DNA of 64,000 bases from Mesorhizobium sp. M00.F.Ca.ET.216.01.1.1 (GTDB taxonomy: Bacteria; Pseudomonadota; Alphaproteobacteria; Rhizobiales; Rhizobiaceae), in contig NZ_SADR02000010.1 in NCBI RefSeq assembly GCF_004010325.2, forward strand, positions 62,001-126,000, given 5' to 3'. A model generated the notes under the pieces. That model saw nothing but the letters and a program-made list of their open reading frames with translations. It was not told where the DNA came from and did not search any database. This document shows, piece after piece, positions 1 to 8,333 of this stretch. Position 1 is the stretch's first letter; each line of letters begins with the position of its first letter. Both the position numbers and the translations under genes were made by a program.

Positions 1-121
1 CTAGGATCATGCGGAACAGCATGAGCAATTCCGCCGACAGCACCGGATCGTCGGCAACTTTGCGCACGCCGGGGTCGCCGTCGAAAATCGAGCGTATCTG
101 GTCCAGCAATGCCATTGCCAT
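1..121 (-). CDS. TerB-like protein, N-terminal fragment (runs off window start)
   Basis: Only the first 40 residues are present. They begin MAMALLDQIRSIFDGD and continue through VLSAELLMLFRMIL. This resembles the acidic N-terminus of TerB-family (tellurite-resistance/DnaJ-associated) helical proteins found in rhizobia. The ATG at 121 has an AGGGA ribosome-binding site a few bases upstream; a second in-frame ATG lies at 115. The rest of the gene is outside the window, so the family call rests on a short stretch. It is divergent from the TSUP permease, with about 120 bp between them. Confidence 0.5.
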   Translation of the reverse strand, partial: MAMALLDQIRSIFDGDPGVRKVADDPVLSAELLMLFRMIL

Positions 122-240
122 CAGCGTCCCTTTCCTATTCGTCCATAGGTAGCGCGGAATCGGCCTTGCGCAAACGGGTCGGCTGTGGTCGAACGCACCT
201 CATCTTCCCACCATTCCCGTAAAATCCCGCCACCCGCCCG

Positions 241-1026
241 ATGTTCGATGTCACCACCCAGACCGTCGCCATGCTCGGCGCCGCCGCCTTCGCTGCCGGC
301 TTCGTCGATGCGATCGCCGGCGGCGGTGGCTTGATCACCATTCCGGCGCTGCTTCTCGCGGGCTTCTCGCCGGTCGAGGCGCTGGGAACCAACAAGCTGC
401 AAGGCATGTTCGGCTCCGGCTCGGCGACCATCCATTATGCTGCGAAAGGCCATGTCGACCTGCGCCGGCAATTTCCTTCAGCCTTACTGGCGCTCGTCGG
501 AAGTGCCGTCGGCGCCTTGCTGGCGACGATTGTGCCGGGCGATCTCTTGCGGGCTCTCCTGCCCCTGCTGCTGATCGCCATCGCCCTTTATTTCGCCCTG
601 AAGCCCAATATGGGCGACGTCGACCGCGCCCAGCGCCTGTCGCCGTTCCTGTTCGGGCTGACCGTCGTACCGGCGATCGGCTTTTATGACGGTCTGTTCG
701 GGCCTGGGGCTGGTTCGTTCTATATGCTGGCCTTCGTCGCCCTCGCCGGCTTAGGCGTGCTCAAGGCGACCGCGCACACCAAGCTGCTCAACTTCGCCTC
801 CAACATTGGCGGCTTCGTCGTCTTCGCTTCCGTCGGCGTCGTCTATTGGAAGATCGGCCTGATGATGGGCGCCGCCCAGTTCCTTGGCGCCCGCGTCGGC
901 GCTGGCCTTGCCATCCGCAACGGCGCAAAATTGATCAAGCCGCTGCTGGTTATCGTCTGTCTGGCGCTGGCCGCGAAGCTGCTGGCCGACCCGGCAAACC
1001 CGCTGCGGGCGCTGATTGGTGTATGA
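241..1026 (+). CDS. TSUP (TauE/SafE, DUF81) family membrane permease
   Basis: The 261-residue protein is almost entirely hydrophobic, with about eight predicted membrane helices. It carries the glycine-rich GGGGLITIPALLLAG loop near residue 27 and a second repeat-half loop (YDGLFGPGAGSF) around residues 143-154. Both are hallmarks of the TSUP/TauE-SafE family of sulfite, sulfoacetate or other organic-anion exporters in the inner membrane. Length is normal for the family. The substrate cannot be read from the sequence. No strong ribosome-binding site precedes the ATG at 241, but no better start exists. It is followed at 52 bp by a small membrane-protein gene, so the two may be co-transcribed and end at the hairpin at 1274-1302. 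Confidence 0.85.
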   Translation: MFDVTTQTVAMLGAAAFAAGFVDAIAGGGGLITIPALLLAGFSPVEALGTNKLQGMFGSGSATIHYAAKGHVDLRRQFPSALLALVGSAVGALLATIVPGDLLRALLPLLLIAIALYFALKPNMGDVDRAQRLSPFLFGLTVVPAIGFYDGLFGPGAGSFYMLAFVALAGLGVLKATAHTKLLNFASNIGGFVVFASVGVVYWKIGLMMGAAQFLGARVGAGLAIRNGAKLIKPLLVIVCLALAAKLLADPANPLRALIGV

Positions 1027-1077
1027 CAGCGCGCCTGATAGCATGCGGTTGTACGAATCATGTTGGAGGAGCCACAC

Positions 1078-1248
1078 ATGAATCTTAGTGCACCTACGCA
1101 GATCGTTTTTATTATTTCCCTTGTCATCGCCATTATCGGCGTTCTCGCCGCTTTTGGCCTTCTTGCGTTTATTCCTCTGGCTGCGGTGTGGATTGTCCTC
1201 ATCGCCTACATTGTGCTTGCCGCCGGTTGCTTGATGCGCGGCGCCTGA
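1078..1248 (+). CDS. Small hydrophobic membrane protein (56 aa)
   Basis: A 56-residue protein with two predicted membrane helices (residues about 9-30 and 33-53) and almost no charged residues. The ATG at 1078 is preferred over the in-frame ATG at 1060 because a strong TTGGAGGA ribosome-binding site ends 7 bp before 1078. I recognise no domain. It lies 51 bp after the TSUP permease gene on the same strand and is followed by a good intrinsic terminator, consistent with a two-gene transcript. The function is unknown; an accessory role for the permease is only a guess. Confidence 0.65.
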   Translation: MNLSAPTQIVFIISLVIAIIGVLAAFGLLAFIPLAAVWIVLIAYIVLAAGCLMRGA

Positions 1249-1273
1249 GCACTCCAATCTCAGGCAACTCGAG

Positions 1274-1303
1274 GCGCCCGGCCGCCAAAGCCGGGCGCTT
1301 TTG
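1274..1303 (+). terminator. Intrinsic terminator after the TSUP/small-protein genes
   Basis: Perfect 9-bp arms GCGCCCGGC / GCCGGGCGC (1274-1282 and 1290-1298) with a 7-nt loop are followed by TTTTGATTTT. It sits 25 bp after the small membrane-protein stop codon and before the convergent cobQ gene. Confidence 0.85.
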
Positions 1304-1337
1304 ATTTTGACTATTGGTCTGCAAACGAACCCGCCGG

Positions 1338-2813
1338 CTAGCGCGCTAGTCGAAAAATCGCATCGCAGTCGAGATGGGTCTCCAGCTCGGCTGCGACCTC
1401 GTCCAGCGCTCGTTCGACCTCGGCGCGATAGTCGATGCCACCGCTCCTGACGCCGAGACTTTCGAGGAACCTCGCTCGAAAAGCATCGGCTGAAAACAGC
1501 CCGTGCATATAGGTGCCAAACACCTTGCCGTCGGGGGAAACAGCGCCGTCATCGACGCCGTTGATGACGGCGGACGGCCGCAGCATGTCCGGCCCGGTGG
1601 TGCGGCCGAGATGAATCTCGTAACCCTCGAGCGGCAGGCCGAAGTGCACCGAGCGTGCGCTGACATTGCGCACGGTCTTTTCCGGCTCCATCACCGTTTC
1701 GACATCGAGCAGGCCGAGCCCTTCGGTCTCGGTAATGCTGCCTTCGATGCCGTCAGGATCGCGCACCACACGGCCGAGCATCTGGAAGCCGCCGCAGATG
1801 CCGACGACATGGCCGCCGCGTTTCCTGTGAGCGACAAGGCCGCGGTCCCAGCCGTTTTCGCGGAATTTCAACAAATCGCCGATCGTCGATTTCGAGCCGG
1901 GAATGACCACCAGCCCGGCATCCTCCGGCAGGTGCTGGCCGGGAGGCACGAACACCACCTCGACCTGTGGTTCAGCCTTGAGCGGGTCGAGATCGTCGAA
2001 ATTGGCAATGCGCGAAAGCATTGGCACTGCGACCTTCAATGCACGCTTCTCACCGGTCGCCAGTCTTTCGAGCACGACCGAATCTTCCGAAGGCAGACGC
2101 GCCGCCGCGTTCAGCCACGGCACGACACCAAAACAGCGCCAGCCAGTGAACTTCTCGATCGACCTGATGCCATCATCGAACAAGGAAATGTCGCCGCGGA
2201 ACTTGTTTATGAGATAGCCGGCGATCATGCGCCGGTCCGCTTCTGGCAGTATGAGATGCGTGCCGGCGACTGAGGCGATGACGCCGCCGCGATCGATGTC
2301 GCCGACCAGGATCACCGGCACGTCGGCGCGCGTCGCAAAGCCCATATTGGCGATGTCGCGGTTCCTGAGATTGATCTCGGCGGGCGACCCCGCGCCCTCA
2401 ACGATGACCAGGTCGGCGCCCTCGCCGATCTTTGTCCAGGAGTCCAGCACGGCATCCATCAGCCGGCCCTTCAGCGCCTGGTAATCGCGTGCCCGCGCCT
2501 CGCCGAACATCTTGCCCTGCACCACCACCTGCGCTCCAACATCCGTCTGCGGCTTGAGCAGAACCGGGTTCATGTGGACCGTCGGCGCCACGCCACAGGC
2601 GATCGCCTGCAGCCATTGGGCGCGGCCGATCTCGCCGCCGCCGACATTATTGTCGCCCGGAATGTCGGCGACGGCGGCGTTGTTCGACATGTTCTGCGGC
2701 TTGAACGGCCGCACCTTCAGCCCGCGTTTCCTCGCCGCGCGGCACAGGCCCGCGACCAGCACCGTCTTGCCGACATCTGAGCCGGTGCCCTGCAGCATGA
2801 TCGCCCTGGCCAT
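1338..2813 (-). CDS. cobQ: Cobyric acid synthase CobQ (glutamine-hydrolysing)
   Basis: CobQ amidates the b, d, e and g side chains of adenosylcobyrinic a,c-diamide in cytosolic cobalamin synthesis. The 491-residue protein has the expected order. An N-terminal P-loop-like ATP-binding domain carries GTGSDVGKT at residues 9-17. A C-terminal class I glutamine amidotransferase domain has its nucleophile in VVGICGGFQ (Cys340) and the triad histidine in GTYMHGLF (His437). Length is standard. The start ATG at 2813 overlaps the stop codon of the upstream cupin gene (TGATG), so translation is probably coupled. No other cobalamin gene is adjacent. Its presence matters here because the window also encodes several corrinoid-dependent methyl-transfer proteins. 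Confidence 0.96.
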   Translation of the reverse strand: MARAIMLQGTGSDVGKTVLVAGLCRAARKRGLKVRPFKPQNMSNNAAVADIPGDNNVGGGEIGRAQWLQAIACGVAPTVHMNPVLLKPQTDVGAQVVVQGKMFGEARARDYQALKGRLMDAVLDSWTKIGEGADLVIVEGAGSPAEINLRNRDIANMGFATRADVPVILVGDIDRGGVIASVAGTHLILPEADRRMIAGYLINKFRGDISLFDDGIRSIEKFTGWRCFGVVPWLNAAARLPSEDSVVLERLATGEKRALKVAVPMLSRIANFDDLDPLKAEPQVEVVFVPPGQHLPEDAGLVVIPGSKSTIGDLLKFRENGWDRGLVAHRKRGGHVVGICGGFQMLGRVVRDPDGIEGSITETEGLGLLDVETVMEPEKTVRNVSARSVHFGLPLEGYEIHLGRTTGPDMLRPSAVINGVDDGAVSPDGKVFGTYMHGLFSADAFRARFLESLGVRSGGIDYRAEVERALDEVAAELETHLDCDAIFRLAR

Positions 2814-3427
2814 CAGCTCTTATCCTGCGCCGTCGTTCCGGTGATCGTCGACTTTGCCGCCAGCGGCCCGCCACGCCAGATGTAGAGCGCCAGCAAAGGT
2901 TCCTTGCCGGTGCGCATGGCGTGGTTGACGTTCGAGGCATGATGGATCACCTCGCCCGCGTCGCGGAGGCGAAAGCCGCTTTCGCCCATGCGCCATTCGG
3001 TGCCGCCGGTCAGCGGAATGTAGATTTCCTCGGCGACGTGATGATGGTCGGGATAGACGATATCCGGTCCGAGAATGAGCAAGCCGGCCGCGACCTCGTC
3101 ATTGACGAAATGGCCGCGCGTGCCGAAAACCTCCAGCCAGCCGTAATTCTCCACGAATGTCTTGCCAAAATCCGCCGCGCTGTAGGTCTGCCCCCAGCGC
3201 AGGTCGCCTCGGCGCTCCGCAAGCAACCGCGCCAGCGGCCTGGCGCTCTCCGGAGCGAGCTCGACGATGCGGTCGAGCTGGCGCAGGCAGGCGAGCGGAT
3301 GCGGAGCGAGCGGCCGGGCGGGCATGTCCCAGCCGATCCGGGACATGGCGTCGTGCACCAGCGGGCTGTCCACTGTGTCGAGAAAGCCATGGAAGCATTC
3401 GAGCAGTTCATCGAAGTCTGTCGTCAC
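2813..3427 (-). CDS. Cupin of the DMSP lyase family (DddL/DddQ-like)
   Basis: The 204-residue protein ends in a single cupin domain. Metal-binding residues are visible in YPDHHHVAEEIYIPL (His128-130, Glu133/134, Tyr136), with a second histidine cluster around HHASNVNHAM (His162, His163, His169). The spacing and the NHAM motif match the DddL/DddQ cupins, which cleave dimethylsulfoniopropionate to acrylate and dimethyl sulfide. Whether this copy is a DMSP lyase or acts on another small onium compound cannot be decided from sequence; soil rhizobia often carry uncharacterised members. It overlaps cobQ by TGATG and lies divergent from the acyl-CoA dehydrogenase/mmsB pair, which could plausibly handle C3-C4 acyl-CoA products. 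Confidence 0.75.
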   Translation of the reverse strand: MTTDFDELLECFHGFLDTVDSPLVHDAMSRIGWDMPARPLAPHPLACLRQLDRIVELAPESARPLARLLAERRGDLRWGQTYSAADFGKTFVENYGWLEVFGTRGHFVNDEVAAGLLILGPDIVYPDHHHVAEEIYIPLTGGTEWRMGESGFRLRDAGEVIHHASNVNHAMRTGKEPLLALYIWRGGPLAAKSTITGTTAQDKS

Positions 3428-3574
3428 GCTTTGCTCCGAATTGCCGTTGGCGCACAGCCGTTCCGCAGATGGTCGGGTTTGCGCGGCGGCATCATTGGTC
3501 TAGATTGAGCGCCGCGCAAAGCCAAAAACAACAGGCCAGCTGACCGGCTGGCCAAAGACATCAGGGAGCACGCC

Positions 3575-4741
3575 ATGGACGCCGCTGTCGATGCGAGCAC
3601 CAGCCAGTTCGAACTCAACGAGGACCAGCGCGCCATACAAGAGATGGCCGAGGCCTTCGCTGCCGACCGCGTCGCACCGAATGCGCTTGACTGGGACCGG
3701 GCAAAACATTTCCCGGCGGATGTGATCCGCGAGACCGGCCCGCTCGGGCTTGGCGGCATCTACGTCCGCGACGATGTCGGCGGCTCGGCGCTCGGACGGT
3801 TGGATGCCGTGCTGATCTTCGAGGCGCTGTCGCGCGCCGATCCGGGCTTTTCCTCTTTCATTTCAATCCACAACATGGCGGCATCGATGATCGACCGCTT
3901 CGGCAATGACGAACAGCGCCGGCGCTTCCTGCCGAAGCTGACCTCGATGGAATGGCTGGCGAGCTATTGCCTGACCGAGCCCGGCTCGGGCTCGGACGCG
4001 GCGGCGCTGAAAACGCGTGCGGTGAAGAGCGGCGACGATTACGTGCTGAACGGCGTCAAGCAGTTCATCTCCGGCGCCGGCGACAGCGACCTCTATGTCG
4101 TCATGGCCCGGACCGGTGCCGATGGGCCGAAAGGCATTTCCACCTTCGTCGTGCCGAAGGATGCGCCAGGCCTGTCCTTCGGCACCAACGAGCACAAGAT
4201 GGGCTGGCACATGCAGTCGACCCGCCAGGTCATCTTCGAGGACTGCAAGGTACCGGCGGAAAACCTGCTTTCGGCCGAGGGCGCCGGTTTTGGCATCGCT
4301 ATGGCCGGGCTCGACGGCGGCCGGCTCAACATTGCCGCCTGTTCGCTGGGCGGCGCGCAGTCAGCGCTCGACAAGGCGTTGTCCTACACGGCGGAGCGCA
4401 AGGCTTTCGGCACCAAGATCAACCAGTTCCAGGCGCTGCAATTCAAGCTCGCCGACATGGAGACCGAGCTGCAGGCCGCGCGCATATTTCTCTACGCCGC
4501 CGCCTCGAAGCTCGACCGCAAGGCGCCGGATGCCGGAAAATGGTCGGCGATGGCCAAGCGCTTCGTCACCGATACCGGCTTCAACGTCGCCAACGAAGCG
4601 CTGCAGCTGCACGGCGGCTATGGCTATTTGCATGACTATGGCATCGAGAAACTGGTACGGGATCTACGCGTCCACCAGATCCTAGAAGGCACCAACGAGA
4701 TCATGCGTGTCATCATTGCCCGCGCACTGATCGGCCGCTGA
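3575..4741 (+). CDS. Acyl-CoA dehydrogenase, probably isobutyryl-CoA dehydrogenase type
   Basis: A 388-residue flavoprotein of standard acyl-CoA dehydrogenase length. It carries the FAD/substrate signature YCLTEPGSGSDAAAL, and the catalytic glutamate in the C-terminal ILEGTNEIMR segment. It catalyses alpha,beta-dehydrogenation of a short acyl-CoA with electrons passed to ETF. The gene directly after it encodes 3-hydroxyisobutyrate dehydrogenase, and that pairing is typical of valine degradation, so isobutyryl-CoA is the best guess for substrate. The ATG at 3575 has an AGGGA site about 8 bp upstream. The two genes are separated by 24 bp and very likely form an operon. Confidence 0.9.
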   Translation: MDAAVDASTSQFELNEDQRAIQEMAEAFAADRVAPNALDWDRAKHFPADVIRETGPLGLGGIYVRDDVGGSALGRLDAVLIFEALSRADPGFSSFISIHNMAASMIDRFGNDEQRRRFLPKLTSMEWLASYCLTEPGSGSDAAALKTRAVKSGDDYVLNGVKQFISGAGDSDLYVVMARTGADGPKGISTFVVPKDAPGLSFGTNEHKMGWHMQSTRQVIFEDCKVPAENLLSAEGAGFGIAMAGLDGGRLNIAACSLGGAQSALDKALSYTAERKAFGTKINQFQALQFKLADMETELQAARIFLYAAASKLDRKAPDAGKWSAMAKRFVTDTGFNVANEALQLHGGYGYLHDYGIEKLVRDLRVHQILEGTNEIMRVIIARALIGR

Positions 4742-4765
4742 CGGCAGAAACCCGGGAGACAAACG

Positions 4766-5650
4766 ATGACCACGATCGCCTTCATCGGCCTCGGCAATAT
4801 GGGCAATCCGATGGCTGCCAACCTCGTCAAGGGTGGATATGCCGTGCACGGCTTCGATCTTATCCCGGAGAACCTTGTCATCGCCAAGGAGCACGGCGTT
4901 GTCATCATGGCCAATGCCGTTGCCGCGGTGAAGGCAGCCGATGTGGTCATCACCATGCTGCCGGCCGGCAAGCATGTGCTGTCGGTCTATGAGGACATCG
5001 CACCCAAGGCAAAGAAGGGTGCGCTGTTCGTCGATTCCTCGACCATCGATGTCGAGTCGGCCCGAAAAGCCCACGTCATCGCAAACCGGCATGGCCTGCT
5101 CTCCATCGACGCGCCGGTTTCCGGTGGCACCGCCGGCGCCGCCGCCGGCACGCTGACCTTCATGGCCGGCGGTTCGAAGGAGGCCTTCGCCAAAGCCGAG
5201 CCCATTCTGCAGCCGATGGCCGGCCGAATCGTCCATTGCGGCGACGATGGCGCCGGACAGGCGGCGAAGATCTGCAACAACATGATCCTCGGCATTTCGA
5301 TGATCGGCGTCGCCGAAGCCTTCGTGCTGGCGGAAAAGCTCGGCCTCTCGCATCAGGCGCTGTTCGACGTCGCCTCGACATCCTCCGGCCAATGCTGGTC
5401 GCTGACCACCTACTGCCCGGTGCCCGGCCCGGTACCGAAATCACCCGCCAACAATGGTTACAAGCCGGGGTTTGCTGCCGCGCTCATGCTGAAGGACCTG
5501 AAACTGTCGCAGGAGGCCGCGCAGGCCTCAGGCGCAGTGACGCCGCTCGGCGCCGAGGCCGCCCAGCTTTATGCGCTGTTCAACGCACAAGGGAATGCCG
5601 GCGCCGATTTCTCCGGCATTATTAATTTCCTCCGCGGTGCCTCAACTTAA
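4766..5650 (+). CDS. mmsB: 3-hydroxyisobutyrate dehydrogenase
   Basis: NAD-dependent oxidation of 3-hydroxyisobutyrate to methylmalonate semialdehyde in valine catabolism. The 294-residue protein shows the beta-hydroxyacid dehydrogenase pattern. A GLGNMGNPMAANL Rossmann motif lies at residues 8-20. The substrate loop DAPVSGGTAGA is near residue 116. The catalytic lysine is in GAGQAAKICNN near residue 170. A GGGAG ribosome-binding site precedes the ATG at 4766. It follows the acyl-CoA dehydrogenase by 24 bp. The rest of the valine pathway is not in the window. Other beta-hydroxyacid substrates (for example tartronate semialdehyde) are less likely given the neighbour. Confidence 0.92.
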   Translation: MTTIAFIGLGNMGNPMAANLVKGGYAVHGFDLIPENLVIAKEHGVVIMANAVAAVKAADVVITMLPAGKHVLSVYEDIAPKAKKGALFVDSSTIDVESARKAHVIANRHGLLSIDAPVSGGTAGAAAGTLTFMAGGSKEAFAKAEPILQPMAGRIVHCGDDGAGQAAKICNNMILGISMIGVAEAFVLAEKLGLSHQALFDVASTSSGQCWSLTTYCPVPGPVPKSPANNGYKPGFAAALMLKDLKLSQEAAQASGAVTPLGAEAAQLYALFNAQGNAGADFSGIINFLRGAST

Positions 5651-5756
5651 CCCACGAATTTAACAAGGCTTTTTTTGATTTTCCCGGCAGAAAGATCGCA
5701 AATTTAGATTTGCTTAAGCTCTCGCTAACCCCGCGGTAACGATGTGCCTATACAAC

Positions 5757-5898
5757 GGACTGCGAGGCGGACATATCGCATCCGCCCGGCGCTCCGGAAC
5801 AGGTCTCGCGTACCGGAGCCCGTAAGTTTCGCAAGTGTTTGGTAGCGAAACGCCATGCGTATCTGGCAAAACCGCGTTCCCGATGGGACGCGGTTTTT
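5757..5898 (+). ncRNA. Candidate structured RNA with four stem-loops ending in a terminator
   Basis: The 281-bp gap between mmsB and the Coa1-family gene has no convincing ORF but four consecutive hairpins. They are GGCGGA/TCCGCC (5766-5771, 5781-5786), GCTCCGG/CCGGAGC (5791-5797, 5813-5819), GTTTCGC/GCGAAAC (5826-5832, 5845-5851) and AAAACCGCGT/ACGCGGTTTT (5868-5877, 5888-5897). The last is followed by T. Back-to-back perfect stems ending in an intrinsic terminator are typical of a small RNA. A CTATAC element at 5749-5754 could be a -10 box. I cannot assign an Rfam family, and the last hairpin may instead simply terminate the convergent gene. Confidence 0.4.
5868..5898. terminator. Bidirectional intrinsic terminator
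   Basis: Perfect 10-bp arms with a 10-nt loop. The arms begin with AAAA and end with TTTT, so a U-tract is produced on either strand. On the minus strand it lies 34 bp past the stop codon of the Coa1-family gene; on the plus strand it ends the candidate RNA. Confidence 0.8.
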
Positions 5899-5931
5899 GC
5901 GTTTCCGCCTGCTCGACTGCGCGATCCAGTT

Positions 5932-6576
5932 TTATATTCCGATTGCAGCGTCCGGAACCGCGACATGGTCTTCATTGACCAGGACGATCGGCGCAACGAC
6001 GCCTTCGACCCTGACGACAAGTAGACGCATGCTCCATATACCGGCTACGCGGACGGCATGGGAGAATGCGGTGCCTTTTCCCTTGGCACCATGGATCGGA
6101 ATGCTGAGCTGAGCTTCGCCTGAGCCGTTCGCGTTGACATTGACGCTGCCGCCAATCCAGTAGCTGTCGGCCAGGTCCTCGCCGATGGCTGCCTTGACGC
6201 GACCGTCGGCGCGGATGGCATCCATGGTCATATGATAGGCGTCGTTGCCCTTGAGGATGTAGGGAATACTGCCGATCGTGGCCGCAAGGCCGCCGATCGC
6301 TACGACCCATACGATGAGCCCGGCGATCGCCCAGTTGCGCTGCGTCCGGCGGAACTGTTCCGCATCGCGCCAGGTGCGGTTTTTCCACGCCCAGCGGCTG
6401 CCGCGCGCGCCGAGCACGAAGATCATGACGATGTTGACGAGCGGGACCAGTGCCAGCAGCGCGATGAAAGTGCTGTTGCCGATGCCCCAGATCCAGTTGA
6501 GGAAAAATGCACCCCAGTTCCAGCGATCGAGTTCAGCCGGAATTTCGGCGGGCTGGTTAAGCGGTTCTCCGACCAT
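5932..6576 (-). CDS. Coa1-family membrane protein
   Basis: A 214-residue protein. An N-terminal tryptophan-rich stretch (WNWGAFFLNWIWGIGN) runs into a first membrane helix (about 27-52). A second helix lies about residues 81-103. A C-terminal ectodomain resembles the Coa1 (cytochrome oxidase assembly factor 1) fold, including the ISIPIHGAKG-like segment before the C-terminal strand. The start is set at ATG 6576 because AAGGGG lies 6 bp upstream; the open frame continues to 6789 without such a site. The N-terminal WNWGAF layout is also seen in DUF-type bacterial integral membrane proteins, so the function is uncertain. No cytochrome oxidase genes are nearby. Confidence 0.65.
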   Translation of the reverse strand: MVGEPLNQPAEIPAELDRWNWGAFFLNWIWGIGNSTFIALLALVPLVNIVMIFVLGARGSRWAWKNRTWRDAEQFRRTQRNWAIAGLIVWVVAIGGLAATIGSIPYILKGNDAYHMTMDAIRADGRVKAAIGEDLADSYWIGGSVNVNANGSGEAQLSIPIHGAKGKGTAFSHAVRVAGIWSMRLLVVRVEGVVAPIVLVNEDHVAVPDAAIGI

Positions 6577-6704
6577 GTTGTTCCCCTTCGGCGAAGATGC
6601 CTCTGCGGGTTTTAGACCATGGTGGTGAAAAGTGGAAATCGCGCGGCATGCGTCGACCACTCGTCGGCACAAGGTGAACAATGATATGCGCCCGTCATGA
6701 CAGA

Positions 6705-6732
6705 CCGGGCGCCCTCGCTGAAGGGCGCCCGG
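6705..6732 (-). terminator. GC-rich hairpin after the aminotransferase gene
   Basis: Perfect 11-bp arms CCGGGCGCCCT / AGGGCGCCCGG with a 6-nt loop, 10 bp beyond the aminotransferase stop codon on the minus strand. The T-tract following it is weak, so efficiency is uncertain. Confidence 0.6.
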
Positions 6733-6742
6733 CGATCGTTTC

Positions 6743-8122
6743 TTACCGCTTGCGCAAGTCCGCTTCCGCCAGATCGAGCGACTTTGCAATGCGCTTGCAA
6801 GCCATGTCGATCGTCTCCCGCGTCCAGATCAGCGGCGGCGACAGGATCATCGTGTCGCCGCTGGCGCGCAGCATCATGCGCTGGGCAATTGCATGGTCGC
6901 GAACGGCCACTGCAGCACTCCCCGGGGGCATGTAGCGCTCCTTGGTCGCCTTGTCCCTGACGATCTCGATCGCCCCCATCAGCCCGATCGAACGCACCTC
7001 GCCGACCAGATTGTGGCCGGCAATGCGCTCCTGCAGCGCCCTGGCGAAATACGGTCCGGTGTCGTTCTTGACGCGCTCGACCAGGCCTTCCCGCTCGATG
7101 ATTTCGAGGTTCTTCAGCGCCACGGCGCAGGCCACGGGGTGCCCGGCATAAGTATAGCCGTGATAGAACTCGCCGCCCTTCTCGACCAGCGTCGCCGCGA
7201 TGCGGTCGCCGACCAGCAGCGCCGACAGCGGCTGGTAACCGGAGGTCAGCGCCTTGGCCGTGGTTATTGTGTCTGGCTCGATGCCGAAGGTCTGTGCCGC
7301 GAACCATTCGCCGGTACGGCCATAGCCGGTGATAACCTCGTCCAGCATCAGCAGGACATCGTATTTGCGGCAGATGCGCTGCACTTCCGGCCAGTAGCTC
7401 ATCGGCGGGATCTTAACCCCGCCTGCGCCCATCACCGGCTCGCCGATGAAGGCGGCGATCTTGTCGGCGCCGGCTTCGAGGATGGCATCCTCGACGGCCT
7501 TTGCCGCGCGCAGGCCGAAATCATGGTCGCTTTCTCCGGGTAATGCCAGCTCGTAGGCGTAAGGCATCATCACGTGGACGATGTTGGGAACCGCGCCACC
7601 GAGTTGGTTGTGCATCTGCTCCATGCCACCCAGCGACGTGCCGGCGATGGTCGAGCCGTGATAGCCCATCTTGCGGGAGATGATGCGGTTCTTCTCCGGC
7701 TTGCCCTCCAGCGCCCAGTAATGGCGGACAAGGCGAAGCGCCGTGTCGTTGGCCTCCGAACCTGATGAGCCGTAGAATACCTGGTTGATGTGCTTCGGCG
7801 CCAATTCTGCCAGCTTCCCGGCCAGCAATACTGGCGTCGGCGTCGAGCATTTGAAGAAGGAGTTGTAATAAGGCAGTTCCTTCATCTGGGCATAGGCCGC
7901 GTCGGCCAGCTCATCGCGGCCGTAGCCGACATTGACGCACCACAGTCCGGCCATGCCGTCGAGGATTTCCGTCCCTTCGGAATCGTAGATGAACGGTCCA
8001 TTGGCGTGGGTGATGATGCGCGAGCCGGCCTCGCGCATCTCCTTGTGGTCGGTGAACGGATGAAGATGATGCGCAGCATCGATCTGCTGAAGCTGCTTCA
8101 GCGAATAATTCTGATAAGTCAT
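6743..8122 (-). CDS. Class III PLP-dependent aminotransferase
   Basis: A 459-residue cytosolic enzyme of the omega-amino acid:pyruvate aminotransferase group (fold type I). Visible landmarks are the cofactor-phosphate loop GSSGSEANDTAL, the PLP-ring aspartate in LLMLDEVITGYGRTG, and the Schiff-base lysine in TTAKALTSGYQPLSA. The start at ATG 8122 has AGAGGAAAG upstream and gives the MTYQNYSLKQLQQ N-terminus expected for the family; the longer frame to 8236 lacks a site. Substrate cannot be fixed: beta-alanine, putrescine, taurine and related omega-amines are all handled by close relatives. It stands alone between two hairpins and the S9 peptidase gene, with its own 211-bp upstream region. Confidence 0.88.
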   Translation of the reverse strand: MTYQNYSLKQLQQIDAAHHLHPFTDHKEMREAGSRIITHANGPFIYDSEGTEILDGMAGLWCVNVGYGRDELADAAYAQMKELPYYNSFFKCSTPTPVLLAGKLAELAPKHINQVFYGSSGSEANDTALRLVRHYWALEGKPEKNRIISRKMGYHGSTIAGTSLGGMEQMHNQLGGAVPNIVHVMMPYAYELALPGESDHDFGLRAAKAVEDAILEAGADKIAAFIGEPVMGAGGVKIPPMSYWPEVQRICRKYDVLLMLDEVITGYGRTGEWFAAQTFGIEPDTITTAKALTSGYQPLSALLVGDRIAATLVEKGGEFYHGYTYAGHPVACAVALKNLEIIEREGLVERVKNDTGPYFARALQERIAGHNLVGEVRSIGLMGAIEIVRDKATKERYMPPGSAAVAVRDHAIAQRMMLRASGDTMILSPPLIWTRETIDMACKRIAKSLDLAEADLRKR

Positions 8123-8333
8123 GGATTTGATCTTTCCTCTTGAACCAATCCGGCAATTTGCTGCCGAGGCGGATTCGTCAGAGGAAGGCAGGCGGCGAAT
8201 AGCCGATACGGGCGCAAAGCCGGAGAAGCTCGGCACGAAGCGTGCGCGGCGACGGCGTCACCGCGACCCCAAATGCGCACGATGTCTTCACGCGGGCCAT
8301 GCACGGCACCTTATGCCGCTTGAGGCCAGCAGT

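Noticed and set aside
2331-2338. GTCGCAAA motif inside cobQ, and TTTGCGAC inside the GlxA-type gene and soxA
   Set aside because: Coding-sequence occurrences; taken as chance background when weighing the proposed regulatory motif.
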